The notes under the pieces: generated by a model
The model's database searches: none
Told to the model about the DNA's origin: nothing
Seen by the model: the letters and a program-made list of their open reading frames with translations, nothing else
Assembly: GCA_026400535.1 (NCBI GenBank)
Contig: JAPLOU010000048.1
Coordinates: 1 to 64,000 of the forward strand
DNA from: Hyphomicrobiales bacterium
GTDB lineage: Bacteria > Pseudomonadota > Alphaproteobacteria > Rhizobiales > Beijerinckiaceae
DNA: 64,000 nucleotides
Direction: 5' to 3'
Made by a program: the position numbers and the translations under genes
Shown here: piece by piece, positions 10,710 through 20,072 of the stretch
Layout: each line of letters opens with the position of its first letter
Numbering within the stretch: position 1 is the stretch's first letter

Positions 10710-11316
10710 GCCATTCGCGTGCGGCGCGGGCATCATTCAGCCCGATGTCGTGGCCGGCGCCGGTGATCTGCTCGGTGATGTCGGCCCCGGCTGCGCGCAT
10801 CTTGGCGACCATCACGGCGCGGCTTTGGGCCGGACCCAGCGGGTCCTGCGCGCCGTTCAGGAACAGGATCGGCTTGCCGTCGAGCGACAGGCCCGGCGCA
10901 GGCGCGATCGTATCCATGGCGCGCATCAGGATCGCTGCCTGCAGCATCTCGGGTTTCCGCATCAGAAGGGCTGACGACATGTTCGCGCCGTTGGAATAGC
11001 CGACAGCGATTGGCATTGCCGCAAGGCGAAGCTTGACAATGGCGATCTCGACGAAGGCCGCCAGTTCGTCGGCACGGCGTGCGGCATCATCAAGGTCGAG
11101 CCGGCCTTCGCCGTAGCGACGGAACCAGCGGGTAATCGAGCCTTCCATGACCGTGCCGCGGACGCCGAGCAAGGGCGCGTCCGGGGCGATGATGCGGCCA
11201 AGGGGCATCAGACTGCTTTCGTCGCCGCCGGTGCCGTGCAGCAGAAGCAAGGGCGCAGCCAAAGGATCACGGCCCGGGTCGAACTGAATCTGGTAGCCGT
11301 TGATGACGTCGTTCAT
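10681..11316 (-). CDS. Alpha/beta hydrolase (phospholipase/carboxylesterase, MhqD-like)
   Basis: MNDVINGYQIQFDPGRDPLAAPLLLLHGTGGDESSLMPLGRIIAPDAPLLGVRG...VGYSNGANMSSALLMR; start chosen at 11316. Confidence 0.85.
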   Translation of the reverse strand: MNDVINGYQIQFDPGRDPLAAPLLLLHGTGGDESSLMPLGRIIAPDAPLLGVRGTVMEGSITRWFRRYGEGRLDLDDAARRADELAAFVEIAIVKLRLAAMPIAVGYSNGANMSSALLMRKPEMLQAAILMRAMDTIAPAPGLSLDGKPILFLNGAQDPLGPAQSRAVMVAKMRAAGADITEQITGAGHDIGLNDARAAREWLSQRPAQVA

Positions 11317-12214
11317 GGTTCTGGTCCTGACACTGTTGGCGGTTCGTGTCGATATCGTCAGGCTGTGACAGGTCGGAATACCCATCTTGTGTTTGAAGCA
11401 TGATGGTGTGTATCGGCCGACCGGCTGCCGGGACAAGCTCGCAGCTTTCAGCGGCTCGAGCGCCGGCAGACGGCGCTCGATGTCCTGGCGCACCGCCTCA
11501 AGCCAGGGCGGAAACCGCAGCGTGCTGCCCAGGATCTCGAGCGTCTCGTCCATGGCAAAGCCCGGTGCGTCCGTGGTGATCTCGAAAACCATGCCGTACG
11601 GCTCGCGGACATAGACCTTACGGAGATAGCAGCGGTCCTTCTGTTCGGTGGTCTCGATCCCGAGGTCCTGCCGCAGCCGATCAGCCATGGCGGCCTCATC
11701 GGAATCGCTCGCCGCGTGGAACGCGATGTGATGCACCAACCCCGCACCCATGCGGCCGGGCATGAGATCGCCCACCACGCGCTGATCCTCCCGCCCCGCC
11801 CATCGAGGCCGGGTATGGGTTGGCGGCAGCCAGCGCCACCAGCGCCAGTCGCATCCGGTCCCGATCCTGAAACGGCAGCACGGTTTCGTCGAGACGATTC
11901 TCCGGCGTGGTGACGTCCACGCCATGGGCGATGAAGCGTTCGGTCGAGGAGCCGATCGAGGCTTCGGGCACGGCGAACATCGTTTCATCGACCTGTCCGA
12001 CGCCGAAGCCACCAGGGGGCGCATGGGGATGCGGGAAAAAGATCAGAATCGCGCCAGGGCTGCCGCTCCCGTTGCTGAAGCAGAGATGATGGGAGCCAGG
12101 GTCGTCGAAACTCACGGTCTGTTTGACGAGCCGCAGGCCGAGGATATCGCGATAGAAGGCAAGGTTTACCGCCGCGTTGCTGGCGATGGCGGTGACGTGG
12201 TCAAGTCCGGTCAT
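11317..12214 (-). pseudogene. VOC/glyoxalase-family ring-cleaving dioxygenase (MhqO-like), internally deleted and frameshifted
   Basis: First VOC half MTGLDHVTAIASNAAVNLAFYRDILGLRLVKQTVSFDDPGSHHLCFSNG in one frame; C-terminal MPGRMGAGLVHHIAFHAASDSDEAAMADRLRQ...REPYGMVFEITTDAPGFAMDE in another, which then runs without a stop into the hydrolase. Confidence 0.8.
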
Positions 12215-12490
12215 GGTTGGGTCTGCGGTTTCTGAGCAGGGGCCCTGCTCGGTCCCGTCCGAGCTGGGGAGCGTCAGCGATCTCAAAAAAGGATGTCAAA
12301 CAGGCTCTTGGATTTGCGCAAGGTTAAGTCTTGTTCAAAGTCATGTTTGTGTAACCATGCAGACTGACTGAAGATTAAGGTGAATGAAATTTCCGAATTG
12401 CACATTAACTACTTAACCATTGTGTTCAGGGATAGTCATCGCCACGACAGGAGCGAGAGATATAAACAATGATCGCGAGAGGTCAAAAAA

Positions 12491-12934
12491 ATGATTAGCA
12501 ATGAACTTCGTGAATTCGTCGATCATGTTCTTGATATTCGCCAGATCGGCGATGAGCAGGTGCGCTCACTGAGCAGGACTATTCTACCAGACGGCGCCAT
12601 TTCGTATGAAGTGATCGACGTGCTGGTTTCGCTTGACCGCGCCATCAGGACGCCGAACGCAAGCTGGGCCGAGTTTCTCGTGGCCACGACGGTTGAGTAC
12701 GTGGTCTGGACCAGCCGTCCGACCGGCCTTGTGGGCCGCGACATGGCGCATTGGCTGATCACGACGCTGTCTATTGGCGACGGCCCGACCGAGAACGCCA
12801 TGCGGATCGCCTTTGAGGTGGTGCGCGAGGCTGAGCGATGCGATGAGAGCCTGATCAGCTTTGCCATGGGACACGGCAGCCTGAAGGCCCGTCAGGACCT
12901 GTCACGCAGCGAGATATCGCTTTTGGCCTCCTGA
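12491..12934 (+). CDS. Hypothetical protein, 147 aa, no domain recognised
   Basis: Well-formed ORF behind an AT-rich leader; MISNELREFVDHVLDIRQIGDEQVRSLSRTILPDGAISYEVIDVL... Confidence 0.75.
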   Translation: MISNELREFVDHVLDIRQIGDEQVRSLSRTILPDGAISYEVIDVLVSLDRAIRTPNASWAEFLVATTVEYVVWTSRPTGLVGRDMAHWLITTLSIGDGPTENAMRIAFEVVREAERCDESLISFAMGHGSLKARQDLSRSEISLLAS

Positions 12935-13090
12935 TCCCGCGTCACTCGTCCACCCGTTTGCGCCGCCCGTGCAAGGATGCGCAGGCGGCGTTAGCCATTC
13001 CACGACCATTGGCGAGGTGGACGACATGCGAGCGCTGGCTTAAACCGCCCATAGTCAGCAAACCAACAAGACCGGGTCAGGCGAAAGCGC

Positions 13091-15094
13091 ATGTTCACAA
13101 GAATCCTGATCGCCAATCGCGGCGAGATCGCCTGCCGTGTGATCAAGACGGCGCGGCGGATGGGAATCAAGACCGTTGCCGTCTTTTCCGATGCCGACCG
13201 CGATGCGCTGCATGTCGAAATGGCTGATGAGGCGGTTCATATCGGGCCGCCGGCTGCCGCGGAAAGCTACCTTGTCATCGACAGGATCATCGCCGCCTGC
13301 AAGGCCACGGGCGCGCAGGCCGTGCATCCGGGGTACGGGTTTTTGTCCGAGCGTGAGGCTTTCGCCCAGGCTCTGAAGGACAATGGCATCACCTTCATCG
13401 GACCCAATCCGCACGCGATCGCGGCGATGGGAGACAAGATCGAGAGCAAAAAGGCGGCTGCCGCCGCTGGCGTGTCGACCGTGCCGGGCTATCTCGGGGT
13501 GATTCACGATGCGCAGCACGCGATGAAGATTGCCGAGGAGATCGGCTATCCAGTGATGCTGAAGGCCTCGGCTGGTGGTGGCGGCAAAGGCATGCGGATT
13601 GCCTGGAGTGCGTCGGAGGTGCAGGAAGGCTTCGACCGCTCGAAATCCGAGGCCAAGTCGTCCTTCGGCGATGACCGGATGTTCGTCGAGAAGTTCATCG
13701 TCAATCCCCGCCACATTGAGATCCAGGTGCTTGGCGACAAGCATGGCAACGTCATCTCATTTGGCGAGCGCGAGTGCTCTGTGCAGCGGCGCAACCAGAA
13801 GGTCATCGAGGAGGCGCCGTCACCGCTTCTTGACGAGGCGACCCGTCGCCTGATGGGCGAACAGGCTGTCGCGCTGGCCAAGGCCGTGCACTACGATTCG
13901 GCCGGCACGGTGGAGTTCGTGGCGGGGCAGGACCGTTCCTTCTTCTTCCTTGAGATGAACACGCGGCTTCAGGTCGAGCATCCGGTCACCGAGATGATCA
14001 CGGGGGTCGACCTTGTCGAGGAGATGATCCGCGTCGCCTATGGTGAGAAACTGCGGCTGTCGCAGGCCGATGTGACGCTCAACGGCTGGGCTGTCGAAAG
14101 CCGCATCTATGCGGAGGACCCGACACGGAATTTCCTGCCGTCGACAGGGCGGCTGGTGACCTATCGCCCGCCCGTCGAAGGGCCGGACGGCGCGGCGATC
14201 GTGCGCAACGACACCGGTGTGTTCGAAGGCGGCGAGATCTCGATCTACTACGATCCGATGATCGCCAAGCTGGTGACCTGGGCACCGACCCGGCTTGAAG
14301 CCATTGAAGCGCAGGCGAGGGCGCTTGACGCGTTCGCGATTGACGGAATCCGTCACAACATTCCGTTCCTGGCCACCATGATGGGGCAGAAACGCTGGCG
14401 GTCCGGCCAACTTTCGACCGGCTACATTGCAGAGGAATTCCCGAACGGGTTCGCGCTGGTCGCGCCTGTGGGCCCCGCCGCGCAGCGGATGGCGGCAGTG
14501 GCATTCGCCATCGATCATGTCCAGAACCTGCGCAAGCGGGCGATTTCGGACCAGATGGAAGGCTGGCGTGCCGTGTCGTTCGAGGCTGACCGGGTCGTGA
14601 CGCTTGGCGCGAGGCGCTTTGAAGGACATGTGAGCGGGGCTTCGGATACGATCACCATCACCTTTGGGGATGGCATGGTCATGCAGGTGTCGTCCGGCTG
14701 GCGGCCTGGCCGGCCGGTCTGGCACGGGCTCGTCGACGCCGTGCCGGTGGCTATGCAGGTGAGGGTGGTCCGGAACGGCGTGACACTGGCGCATGCCGGC
14801 ACACACGCCGAAGCCCGCGTCTATACGCGGCGCGAGGCCGAGCTTGCGGCGATGATGCCGGAAAAGGCTGTTGCTGACACCTCAAAAGCGTTGCTCTGCC
14901 CGATGCCCGGGTTGGTGAAGGCTATCGTCGTCACGGTCGGGCAGGAGGTCAAGGCCGGCGAAATGCTCTGCATCGTCGAAGCCATGAAGATGGAGAACGT
15001 GCTGCGGGCCGAACGCGACGTCACCGTCAGCGAGCTCAACGCGAAGGAGGGCGACAGCCTTGCCGTCGACGCAGTGATCATGGAATTTGCCTGA
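13091..15094 (+). CDS. pccA: Acetyl/propionyl-CoA carboxylase alpha subunit (biotin carboxylase + BCCP)
   Basis: MFTRILIANRGEIACRVIKTARRMGIKTVAVFSDAD, SAGGGGKGMRIA, EMNTRLQVEHPVTE, C-terminal EAMKMENVL biotinyl motif. Confidence 0.93.
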   Translation: MFTRILIANRGEIACRVIKTARRMGIKTVAVFSDADRDALHVEMADEAVHIGPPAAAESYLVIDRIIAACKATGAQAVHPGYGFLSEREAFAQALKDNGITFIGPNPHAIAAMGDKIESKKAAAAAGVSTVPGYLGVIHDAQHAMKIAEEIGYPVMLKASAGGGGKGMRIAWSASEVQEGFDRSKSEAKSSFGDDRMFVEKFIVNPRHIEIQVLGDKHGNVISFGERECSVQRRNQKVIEEAPSPLLDEATRRLMGEQAVALAKAVHYDSAGTVEFVAGQDRSFFFLEMNTRLQVEHPVTEMITGVDLVEEMIRVAYGEKLRLSQADVTLNGWAVESRIYAEDPTRNFLPSTGRLVTYRPPVEGPDGAAIVRNDTGVFEGGEISIYYDPMIAKLVTWAPTRLEAIEAQARALDAFAIDGIRHNIPFLATMMGQKRWRSGQLSTGYIAEEFPNGFALVAPVGPAAQRMAAVAFAIDHVQNLRKRAISDQMEGWRAVSFEADRVVTLGARRFEGHVSGASDTITITFGDGMVMQVSSGWRPGRPVWHGLVDAVPVAMQVRVVRNGVTLAHAGTHAEARVYTRREAELAAMMPEKAVADTSKALLCPMPGLVKAIVVTVGQEVKAGEMLCIVEAMKMENVLRAERDVTVSELNAKEGDSLAVDAVIMEFA

Positions 15095-15120
15095 CTGGCG
15101 CACGACCCCAACGGAACATC

Positions 15121-15918
15121 ATGACAGCGATTGCCCTGACCATAGCAGGCTCGGACTCGGGCGGCGGAGCCGGCATTCAGGCCGATCTCAAGACCTTCTC
15201 GGCGCTTGGCGTCTATGGCGCGAGCGTCATCACCGCCATCACGGCCCAGAACACGCTTGGCGTGACCGCGATCCATGACATCCCCACAGATGTCATCGCG
15301 GCGCAGATCGATGCGGTCATGAGCGATATTGCGGTCGAAGCCATCAAGATCGGCATGTTGTCACGTCTGGACACGATTCATGCCGTTGGAGCCGGACTCC
15401 AGCGCCATTCCAAGGTGCCGGTCGTGCTCGATCCGGTCATGGTCGCCGCGACCGGGGCAAGACTGCTCCAACCCGACGCACAGGCCGCCATCGTCAAGAC
15501 GCTGTTCCCGCTTGCAGATGTCGTGACGCCCAACCTGCATGAGGCGGCTGCCCTGCTGGACAGCGCCCTGGCGCACGACGAAACGAGTATGACCGCGCAG
15601 GGGTATGCTCTTCTGGCCAGAGGTGCGCGTGCGGTTCTCATGAAGGGCGGTCATGGCGAGGGACGGGATGCCGTCGACCTGTTGGTGACGCCCGAAGGCG
15701 TCAGCCGGTTCTCCGCGCCGCGTCATGCAACCGTGAACACGCATGGCACCGGCTGCACGCTCTCATCGGCGATCGCTGCCGGTCTGGCGAATGGCCTCTC
15801 TCTGGCCGATGCAACGGCGCAGGCCAAGGCCTTCATCGCCAGCGCAATCGCCGCTGCCGACGGCCTTGCGATTGGCAAAGGGCACGGGCCCGTCCATCAT
15901 TTCCATGCACTGTGGTGA
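15121..15918 (+). CDS. thiD: Bifunctional hydroxymethylpyrimidine kinase/phosphomethylpyrimidine kinase
   Basis: ALTIAGSDSGGGAGIQADLKTFSALGVYGASVITAITAQNT...VNTHGTGCTLSSAIAAGLA. Confidence 0.96.
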   Translation: MTAIALTIAGSDSGGGAGIQADLKTFSALGVYGASVITAITAQNTLGVTAIHDIPTDVIAAQIDAVMSDIAVEAIKIGMLSRLDTIHAVGAGLQRHSKVPVVLDPVMVAATGARLLQPDAQAAIVKTLFPLADVVTPNLHEAAALLDSALAHDETSMTAQGYALLARGARAVLMKGGHGEGRDAVDLLVTPEGVSRFSAPRHATVNTHGTGCTLSSAIAAGLANGLSLADATAQAKAFIASAIAAADGLAIGKGHGPVHHFHALW

Positions 15919-15944
15919 CGCCGCAGGCCAAACGAGCACACGAG

Positions 15945-16487
15945 ATGCCCCTCTACTTCGCTTATGGCGCCAACATGGACATGGCCGCGATGGCAGGACG
16001 CTGTCCGGGGTCGAAGCCGCTGGGGCTTGGGCGACTGCCGCGCCACCGCTTCATTATCACGCGCGATGGCTATGCCTCGGTGATCCGCGATCCGCGCGTC
16101 AGCGTGCATGGCGTCCTGTGGGATCTGGCGCTGTCGGATGTGCGTGTTCTCGACAAGTTCGAGGAGGTCGACCGCGGCCTTTATGCGAAGATCACGCAGC
16201 CGGTGATCGCTGCAGGCGGGCCGCGCCGCGCCCTGGTCTATATCGGGGCCAGCGCCGAGATCGGCGCCCCTCGACCCGGCTATCTTGAAAGCATCCTGGA
16301 CAGCGCAACGAATTGGGGGCTTCCGGAGGCGTATAGGGCGGAGATGAAGCGGTTTATGCGCGGCGTCTCGACGCCGAGGGACCCGCCGCCCGCAGGGCCT
16401 GTGCCCGGCGTCCAGACACGGGCTTATGCGCCGCGCACCACTGTCGGCGCTGCCCGCGCATCAGATGCCTGGACCTGGAAGCCGTAG
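15945..16487 (+). CDS. Gamma-glutamylcyclotransferase-like protein
   Basis: MPLYFAYGANMDMAAMAGRCPGSKPLGLGRLPRHRFIITRDGYASV; YGSN-like (YGAN) N-terminal motif. Confidence 0.82.
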   Translation: MPLYFAYGANMDMAAMAGRCPGSKPLGLGRLPRHRFIITRDGYASVIRDPRVSVHGVLWDLALSDVRVLDKFEEVDRGLYAKITQPVIAAGGPRRALVYIGASAEIGAPRPGYLESILDSATNWGLPEAYRAEMKRFMRGVSTPRDPPPAGPVPGVQTRAYAPRTTVGAARASDAWTWKP

Positions 16488-16490
16488 GAT

Positions 16491-16670
16491 TCAGCCGCTC
16501 ACGAGCCGGACGGCGAGCCTAATGGTCGCCACGATGGCGAAGGCAGCGATGACGAGGCTGAGGAAGTGATGGCGCGCCTGCCTGTCCGGCACAAACGGGG
16601 CCATCTGCCGGATGATCCAGTTGCGGAACAGCCAGAGCGTGAGGGCACAAACCGTAAGGAACCAGGTCAA
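16491..16670 (-). CDS. Small (59 aa) predicted membrane protein, TTG start
   Basis: Manual translation: (M)TWFLTVCALTLWLFRNWIIRQMAPFVPDRQARHHFLSLVIAAFAIVATIRLAVRLVSG*; two hydrophobic segments; start 2 nt after the rhodanese stop; absent from the supplied ORF track. Confidence 0.6.
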   Translation of the reverse strand: MTWFLTVCALTLWLFRNWIIRQMAPFVPDRQARHHFLSLVIAAFAIVATIRLAVRLVSG

Positions 16671-16672
16671 GG

Positions 16673-17080
16673 TTACGGCTTGGGCGTGGCTGCTTCGGTC
16701 GGCGCGCCGGCCGCCCTCCAGGCACCGAATCCGCCGGCGATATGAGCGACGGGTTTCAGGCCCATGTCCTGCGCGGTCTTGGCAGCCAGTGCCGAGCGCC
16801 AGCCGCCGGCACAGAAGAAGACGAACTGCCTGTCCTGCTGGAAGACCTCCTTGGCATAGGGGCTTTCCGGGTCGATCCAGAACTCCAGCATGCCGCGCGG
16901 GCAGTGAAACGCGCCCGGCAGCTTGCCGTCACGTTCGAGTTCGCGGGGGTCACGCAGGTCGACGAACACGGTCTCAGGGTTGCCCACGAGCGCGGCAGCC
17001 TCCGGCACCGTCATGGTCCTGATCTCGGCTTCCGCTTCCGCGAGAAGGGCCTTGTAGCCCTTGGTGATGGTTTGCGGCAT
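16673..17080 (-). CDS. Rhodanese-like domain protein
   Basis: VPEAAALVGNPETVFVDLRDPRELERDGKLPGAFHCPRGMLEF...FVFFCAGGWRSALAAKTAQDMGL; CAGGWRS active-site loop. Confidence 0.9.
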   Translation of the reverse strand: MPQTITKGYKALLAEAEAEIRTMTVPEAAALVGNPETVFVDLRDPRELERDGKLPGAFHCPRGMLEFWIDPESPYAKEVFQQDRQFVFFCAGGWRSALAAKTAQDMGLKPVAHIAGGFGAWRAAGAPTEAATPKP

Positions 17081-17210
17081 GGCGCTGCGTTTCCTTGCTG
17101 GGACGCGACAGTGCCGCGCCATCCGCTCAAGGTCAATCCGGCCCCCCGCGTGCGCGGCGGTTGCGTGCTCGCCCCGCCCGGAGCCATCGTGTTGTCAGGG
17201 AGGGCGTCCG

Positions 17211-17906
17211 GCGGGATGCTTCGGATCACTCGACGCGGTCGCGCTGTTGTTCTTCGTTGGCGCCTGGCGCGCCTGTCCTATCGCCGTCGCATGCGGGCCT
17301 CATGGCGGGTGCAGCCTGAACAGCGCAATGAATCTGCGCCGTCGGAGCTGGTGCGAGCAGGCGCTCACCCGCGAGAACCGGAGCATCGACACGCAGGTCA
17401 TGAGCGGCCTGCAGAATGGCACGGCTTTCGTCGGCCCGACCTCGCTGCTTGCGGTGGGCGGCTGCGTGACGCTGCTGCGCGTCACCGGCCAGATGATGCA
17501 GCTCACGGGTGATCTGCCCTTTGTCGGCGTCACCACACAGGCCATGAGGAAGGTCAAGGTGATCGGGCTGGTGCTGATCTTCGCCGATGTCTTCTTCCGT
17601 TTCGCGCGGAGCCATCGCCTGTTCAACTGCAGCGCGATCGTGCTGGGCACCTTGCCACCCGCCATGACGCGGGGCTCGCCTGCAGCGCAAAAGCCGCTCG
17701 ACGCATGCGTGTCGATGAAGGTCGTCGCCGGCCGATCTTTCAATCAAGGCCAGCGCGCCTTCTTTTTTGCACAGGCCTATCTGGGCTGGATCCTCGGACC
17801 GCTGGCGCTGGCGTTGTTCACGGCCGCTGTGCTTCTGTTTATGTGGAACCGTCAGTTTGACCCAGATTCGCTGGCTCCGCTCGGGCCTCAGGGGGATGCA
17901 TCGTGA
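17211..17906 (+). CDS. DUF599-family membrane protein; 5' end uncertain (possible frameshift just after the start)
   Basis: GSLDAVALLFFVGAW...SLNSAMN...NRSIDTQVMSGLQNGTAFVGPTSLLAVGGCVTLL; no in-frame start codon directly upstream of the conserved N-terminus. The start coordinate is approximate. Confidence 0.7.
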   Translation, partial: AGCFGSLDAVALLFFVGAWRACPIAVACGPHGGCSLNSAMNLRRRSWCEQALTRENRSIDTQVMSGLQNGTAFVGPTSLLAVGGCVTLLRVTGQMMQLTGDLPFVGVTTQAMRKVKVIGLVLIFADVFFRFARSHRLFNCSAIVLGTLPPAMTRGSPAAQKPLDACVSMKVVAGRSFNQGQRAFFFAQAYLGWILGPLALALFTAAVLLFMWNRQFDPDSLAPLGPQGDAS

Positions 17907-18184
17907 GCCTGGTGACGACCGACTCTCAGGCGATCGAAGACGCCATTCTCCGGCTTCTGGCTGAGCGCGGCGAGGGCAAGACCATCTGCCCCTCCGAGGC
18001 GGCTCGGGCTTTGGGCGGGCCGCATCCCGATGGCTGGGGACCGTTGATGCAGCCGGTGCGAAAGGCGGCGATCCGCCTGAAGCAGCAAGGCAGGCTGTCG
18101 ATCCTGCGCAAGGGCAAAACCGTCGAGGGTGACGACTTCAAAGGCGTCTACCGCCTGAGCCTGCCGCGCGCCGAAGAGGTCTGA
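17903..18184 (+). CDS. DUF3253-like protein
   Basis: AILRLLAERGEGKTICPSEAARALGG...WGPLMQPVRKAAIRLKQQGRLSILRKGKTV..DFKGVYRLSL. Confidence 0.82.
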   Translation: MSLVTTDSQAIEDAILRLLAERGEGKTICPSEAARALGGPHPDGWGPLMQPVRKAAIRLKQQGRLSILRKGKTVEGDDFKGVYRLSLPRAEEV

Positions 18185-18985
18185 TCAGCGCGGGCCTGGC
18201 AGCAGGCTGTCGGTGTAGCCGACCAGCCGATAGACGAAGAGCCCGATCCACTCCTTCACGGCAAGGTCTGTCAACATCAGCCCATGCGAGAAGCCGCGGT
18301 TGATCTGGCGGTAATCGCGCGCCGTACCGCGTGTGGTGAAATCGACCGGATACGGCACGATCTCGATTCCGGCGCGGCGGAAGATGCCGACCGAGCGCGG
18401 CATGTGCCAGGCCGACGTGATCAGAAGCCAGCGCTCGCCCGGCTTTGCTTGCAGCAACGGCTTCAAGAAGATCGCATTCTCCCATGTATTGCGCGACCGG
18501 TCCTCAAGGATGATCTGACCAGGCGGAATTCCGAGCGACAGGTAAAAGCGCCGGGCTGCCTCGGCCTCGGTCCGCGCCTCGCTGTCATCGCGTTCCTCGA
18601 GCAGCGATCCGTCGCCGCCGGTGAAGGCGAGCGTCGCCCTTGGGTTGCGCAGGGCCAGAACCGCCGAATCCGTCATCCTTGATCCCTTATCGTTAAGGCT
18701 TGTAACGCCGCGTGTCGTGCCGATGGCGCCGCCCAGCACGATGATGCCGGCGATGTCGCCGGCAGCCTCGATCTTCGGGAAGCGGTCTTCCAGCGGGCGC
18801 ATCAGCCAGAAGGGCAACGGGCTCATCCCCGCAGCCAGCAGACCGCAGGCGGCGAAAAGCGCCAGCCAGCGAGCGCCGCGAACAAACCGTGTGAACAGCA
18901 AGATGGCGGCAAGCAAGCCGAGCAGGACGAATGCATTCGTCGGAGCCGCCATGAACCAGAAGATCTTGGAGGGATAGAACAACAT
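18185..18985 (-). CDS. YdcF/ElyC-family (DUF218) membrane protein
   Basis: IIVLGGAIG..., DRSRNTWENAIFLKPLL, LLITSAWHMPRSVGIFRRAGIEIVPYPVDF. Confidence 0.9.
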   Translation of the reverse strand: MLFYPSKIFWFMAAPTNAFVLLGLLAAILLFTRFVRGARWLALFAACGLLAAGMSPLPFWLMRPLEDRFPKIEAAGDIAGIIVLGGAIGTTRGVTSLNDKGSRMTDSAVLALRNPRATLAFTGGDGSLLEERDDSEARTEAEAARRFYLSLGIPPGQIILEDRSRNTWENAIFLKPLLQAKPGERWLLITSAWHMPRSVGIFRRAGIEIVPYPVDFTTRGTARDYRQINRGFSHGLMLTDLAVKEWIGLFVYRLVGYTDSLLPGPR

Positions 18986-19043
18986 GTGGCATGTCTCGCA
19001 CAGGCGCGGCGCTGAGCGCAGTCAACACCAAAGGGGTGAAGCA

Positions 19044-19664
19044 ATGCTGACAATCTGGGGCCGGATGAACTCGATCAATGTCCAGAAGGCCGTCTGGACG
19101 GCGGAAGATCTCGGGCTGAGCTATGCGCGGCATGATGCCGGCATGGCCTTCGGGCTTGTCAACACACCCGAGTATCGCGCCATGAATCCCAACGGCCTTG
19201 TGCCGGTCATCAACGACAATGGTTTTGTGTTGTGGGAGTCCAATGCGATCGTGCGTTACTTGGCCGCCCGCTACGGGGCAGGCTCGGCATGGCCGCTCGA
19301 TCCGATCTTGCGGGCTGCAAGCGACAAGTGGATGGATTGGCAGACGACCACGTTCTACCCGGCCTATCATGCTGCCTTTCACGGCTTGGTCAGAGCGCCT
19401 GCAGAGCAGCGCGACCCGGCAGCGATCGACGCGTCGCGCGCGAAGACCGAGACACTCCTCGCGATGCTCGACAGCCATCTTTCCGCAAACGCCTATCTCG
19501 GCGGCGACACTTTCGGAATCGGCGACCTGGCGCTCGGGCCATCGATGCACCGCTGGCTCCACATGCCGATCAAGCGCGAGCCCCGGCCATCTGTGGAGGC
19601 ATGGCACAAACGGATCATCGCGCGGCCGAGCGCGGCCTGCTTCCGGGATCTGCCGATTACGTAG
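19044..19664 (+). CDS. Glutathione S-transferase family protein
   Basis: MLTIWGRMNSINVQKAVWTAEDLGLSYARHDAG...NPNGLVPVINDNGFVLWESNAIVRYLAARYG. Confidence 0.92.
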   Translation: MLTIWGRMNSINVQKAVWTAEDLGLSYARHDAGMAFGLVNTPEYRAMNPNGLVPVINDNGFVLWESNAIVRYLAARYGAGSAWPLDPILRAASDKWMDWQTTTFYPAYHAAFHGLVRAPAEQRDPAAIDASRAKTETLLAMLDSHLSANAYLGGDTFGIGDLALGPSMHRWLHMPIKREPRPSVEAWHKRIIARPSAACFRDLPIT

Positions 19665-19667
19665 GCG

Positions 19668-20072
19668 TCACGGTTTGCGGGCCTTGCGCGCCATCAGTCC
19701 GCCCAGGATGCGCGCCGCCGGGCCGCTGGCAATGTTGGCCGCGCGGCCGAGAGGGTGCCTGTTGATGACATAGGGCACCGCCTTGCCGGCAGCCTTGAAT
19801 GCAACACCGGCGGTTGCCGCGCGCGCCTCGCGCGAGGTCAGCAGCTTCTTCACGAACCAGAGCGCAGCTGCTCCCGTGATCCAGAGCAGACCAACGCCCC
19901 ACTGGATAATGTCACCCGTGAGGTCGACCAGTCCGGAGGCGGACCCGCCTGCTGCACTGGCTCCAATCTCGAGGACAGCCTCGGCCAATGCGATCACGCC
20001 ATAGAGAAGGAGGCAGAGCAGGCTCCAGATCGCGATCAGAACGAACAGCTTCAGTTTGACGAGAAAGCGCAT
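19668..20072 (-). CDS. Hypothetical membrane protein (134 aa)
   Basis: MRFLVKLKLFVLIAIWSLLCLLLYGVIALAEAVLEIGASAAGG...; two hydrophobic segments, basic C-terminus. Confidence 0.65.
   Translation of the reverse strand: MRFLVKLKLFVLIAIWSLLCLLLYGVIALAEAVLEIGASAAGGSASGLVDLTGDIIQWGVGLLWITGAAALWFVKKLLTSREARAATAGVAFKAAGKAVPYVINRHPLGRAANIASGPAARILGGLMARKARKP

Noticed and set aside
12958-13227. 89-aa ORF overlapping the start of the carboxylase alpha gene
   Set aside because: Overlaps the strongly supported MFTRILIANRGEIACR start in another frame; no protein-like features
16519-16725. 68-aa minus ORF MPGGRPARRPKQPRPSRNLDL...
   Set aside because: Wrong frame; the alternative frame in the same region gives a clean two-helix membrane peptide reported as a feature
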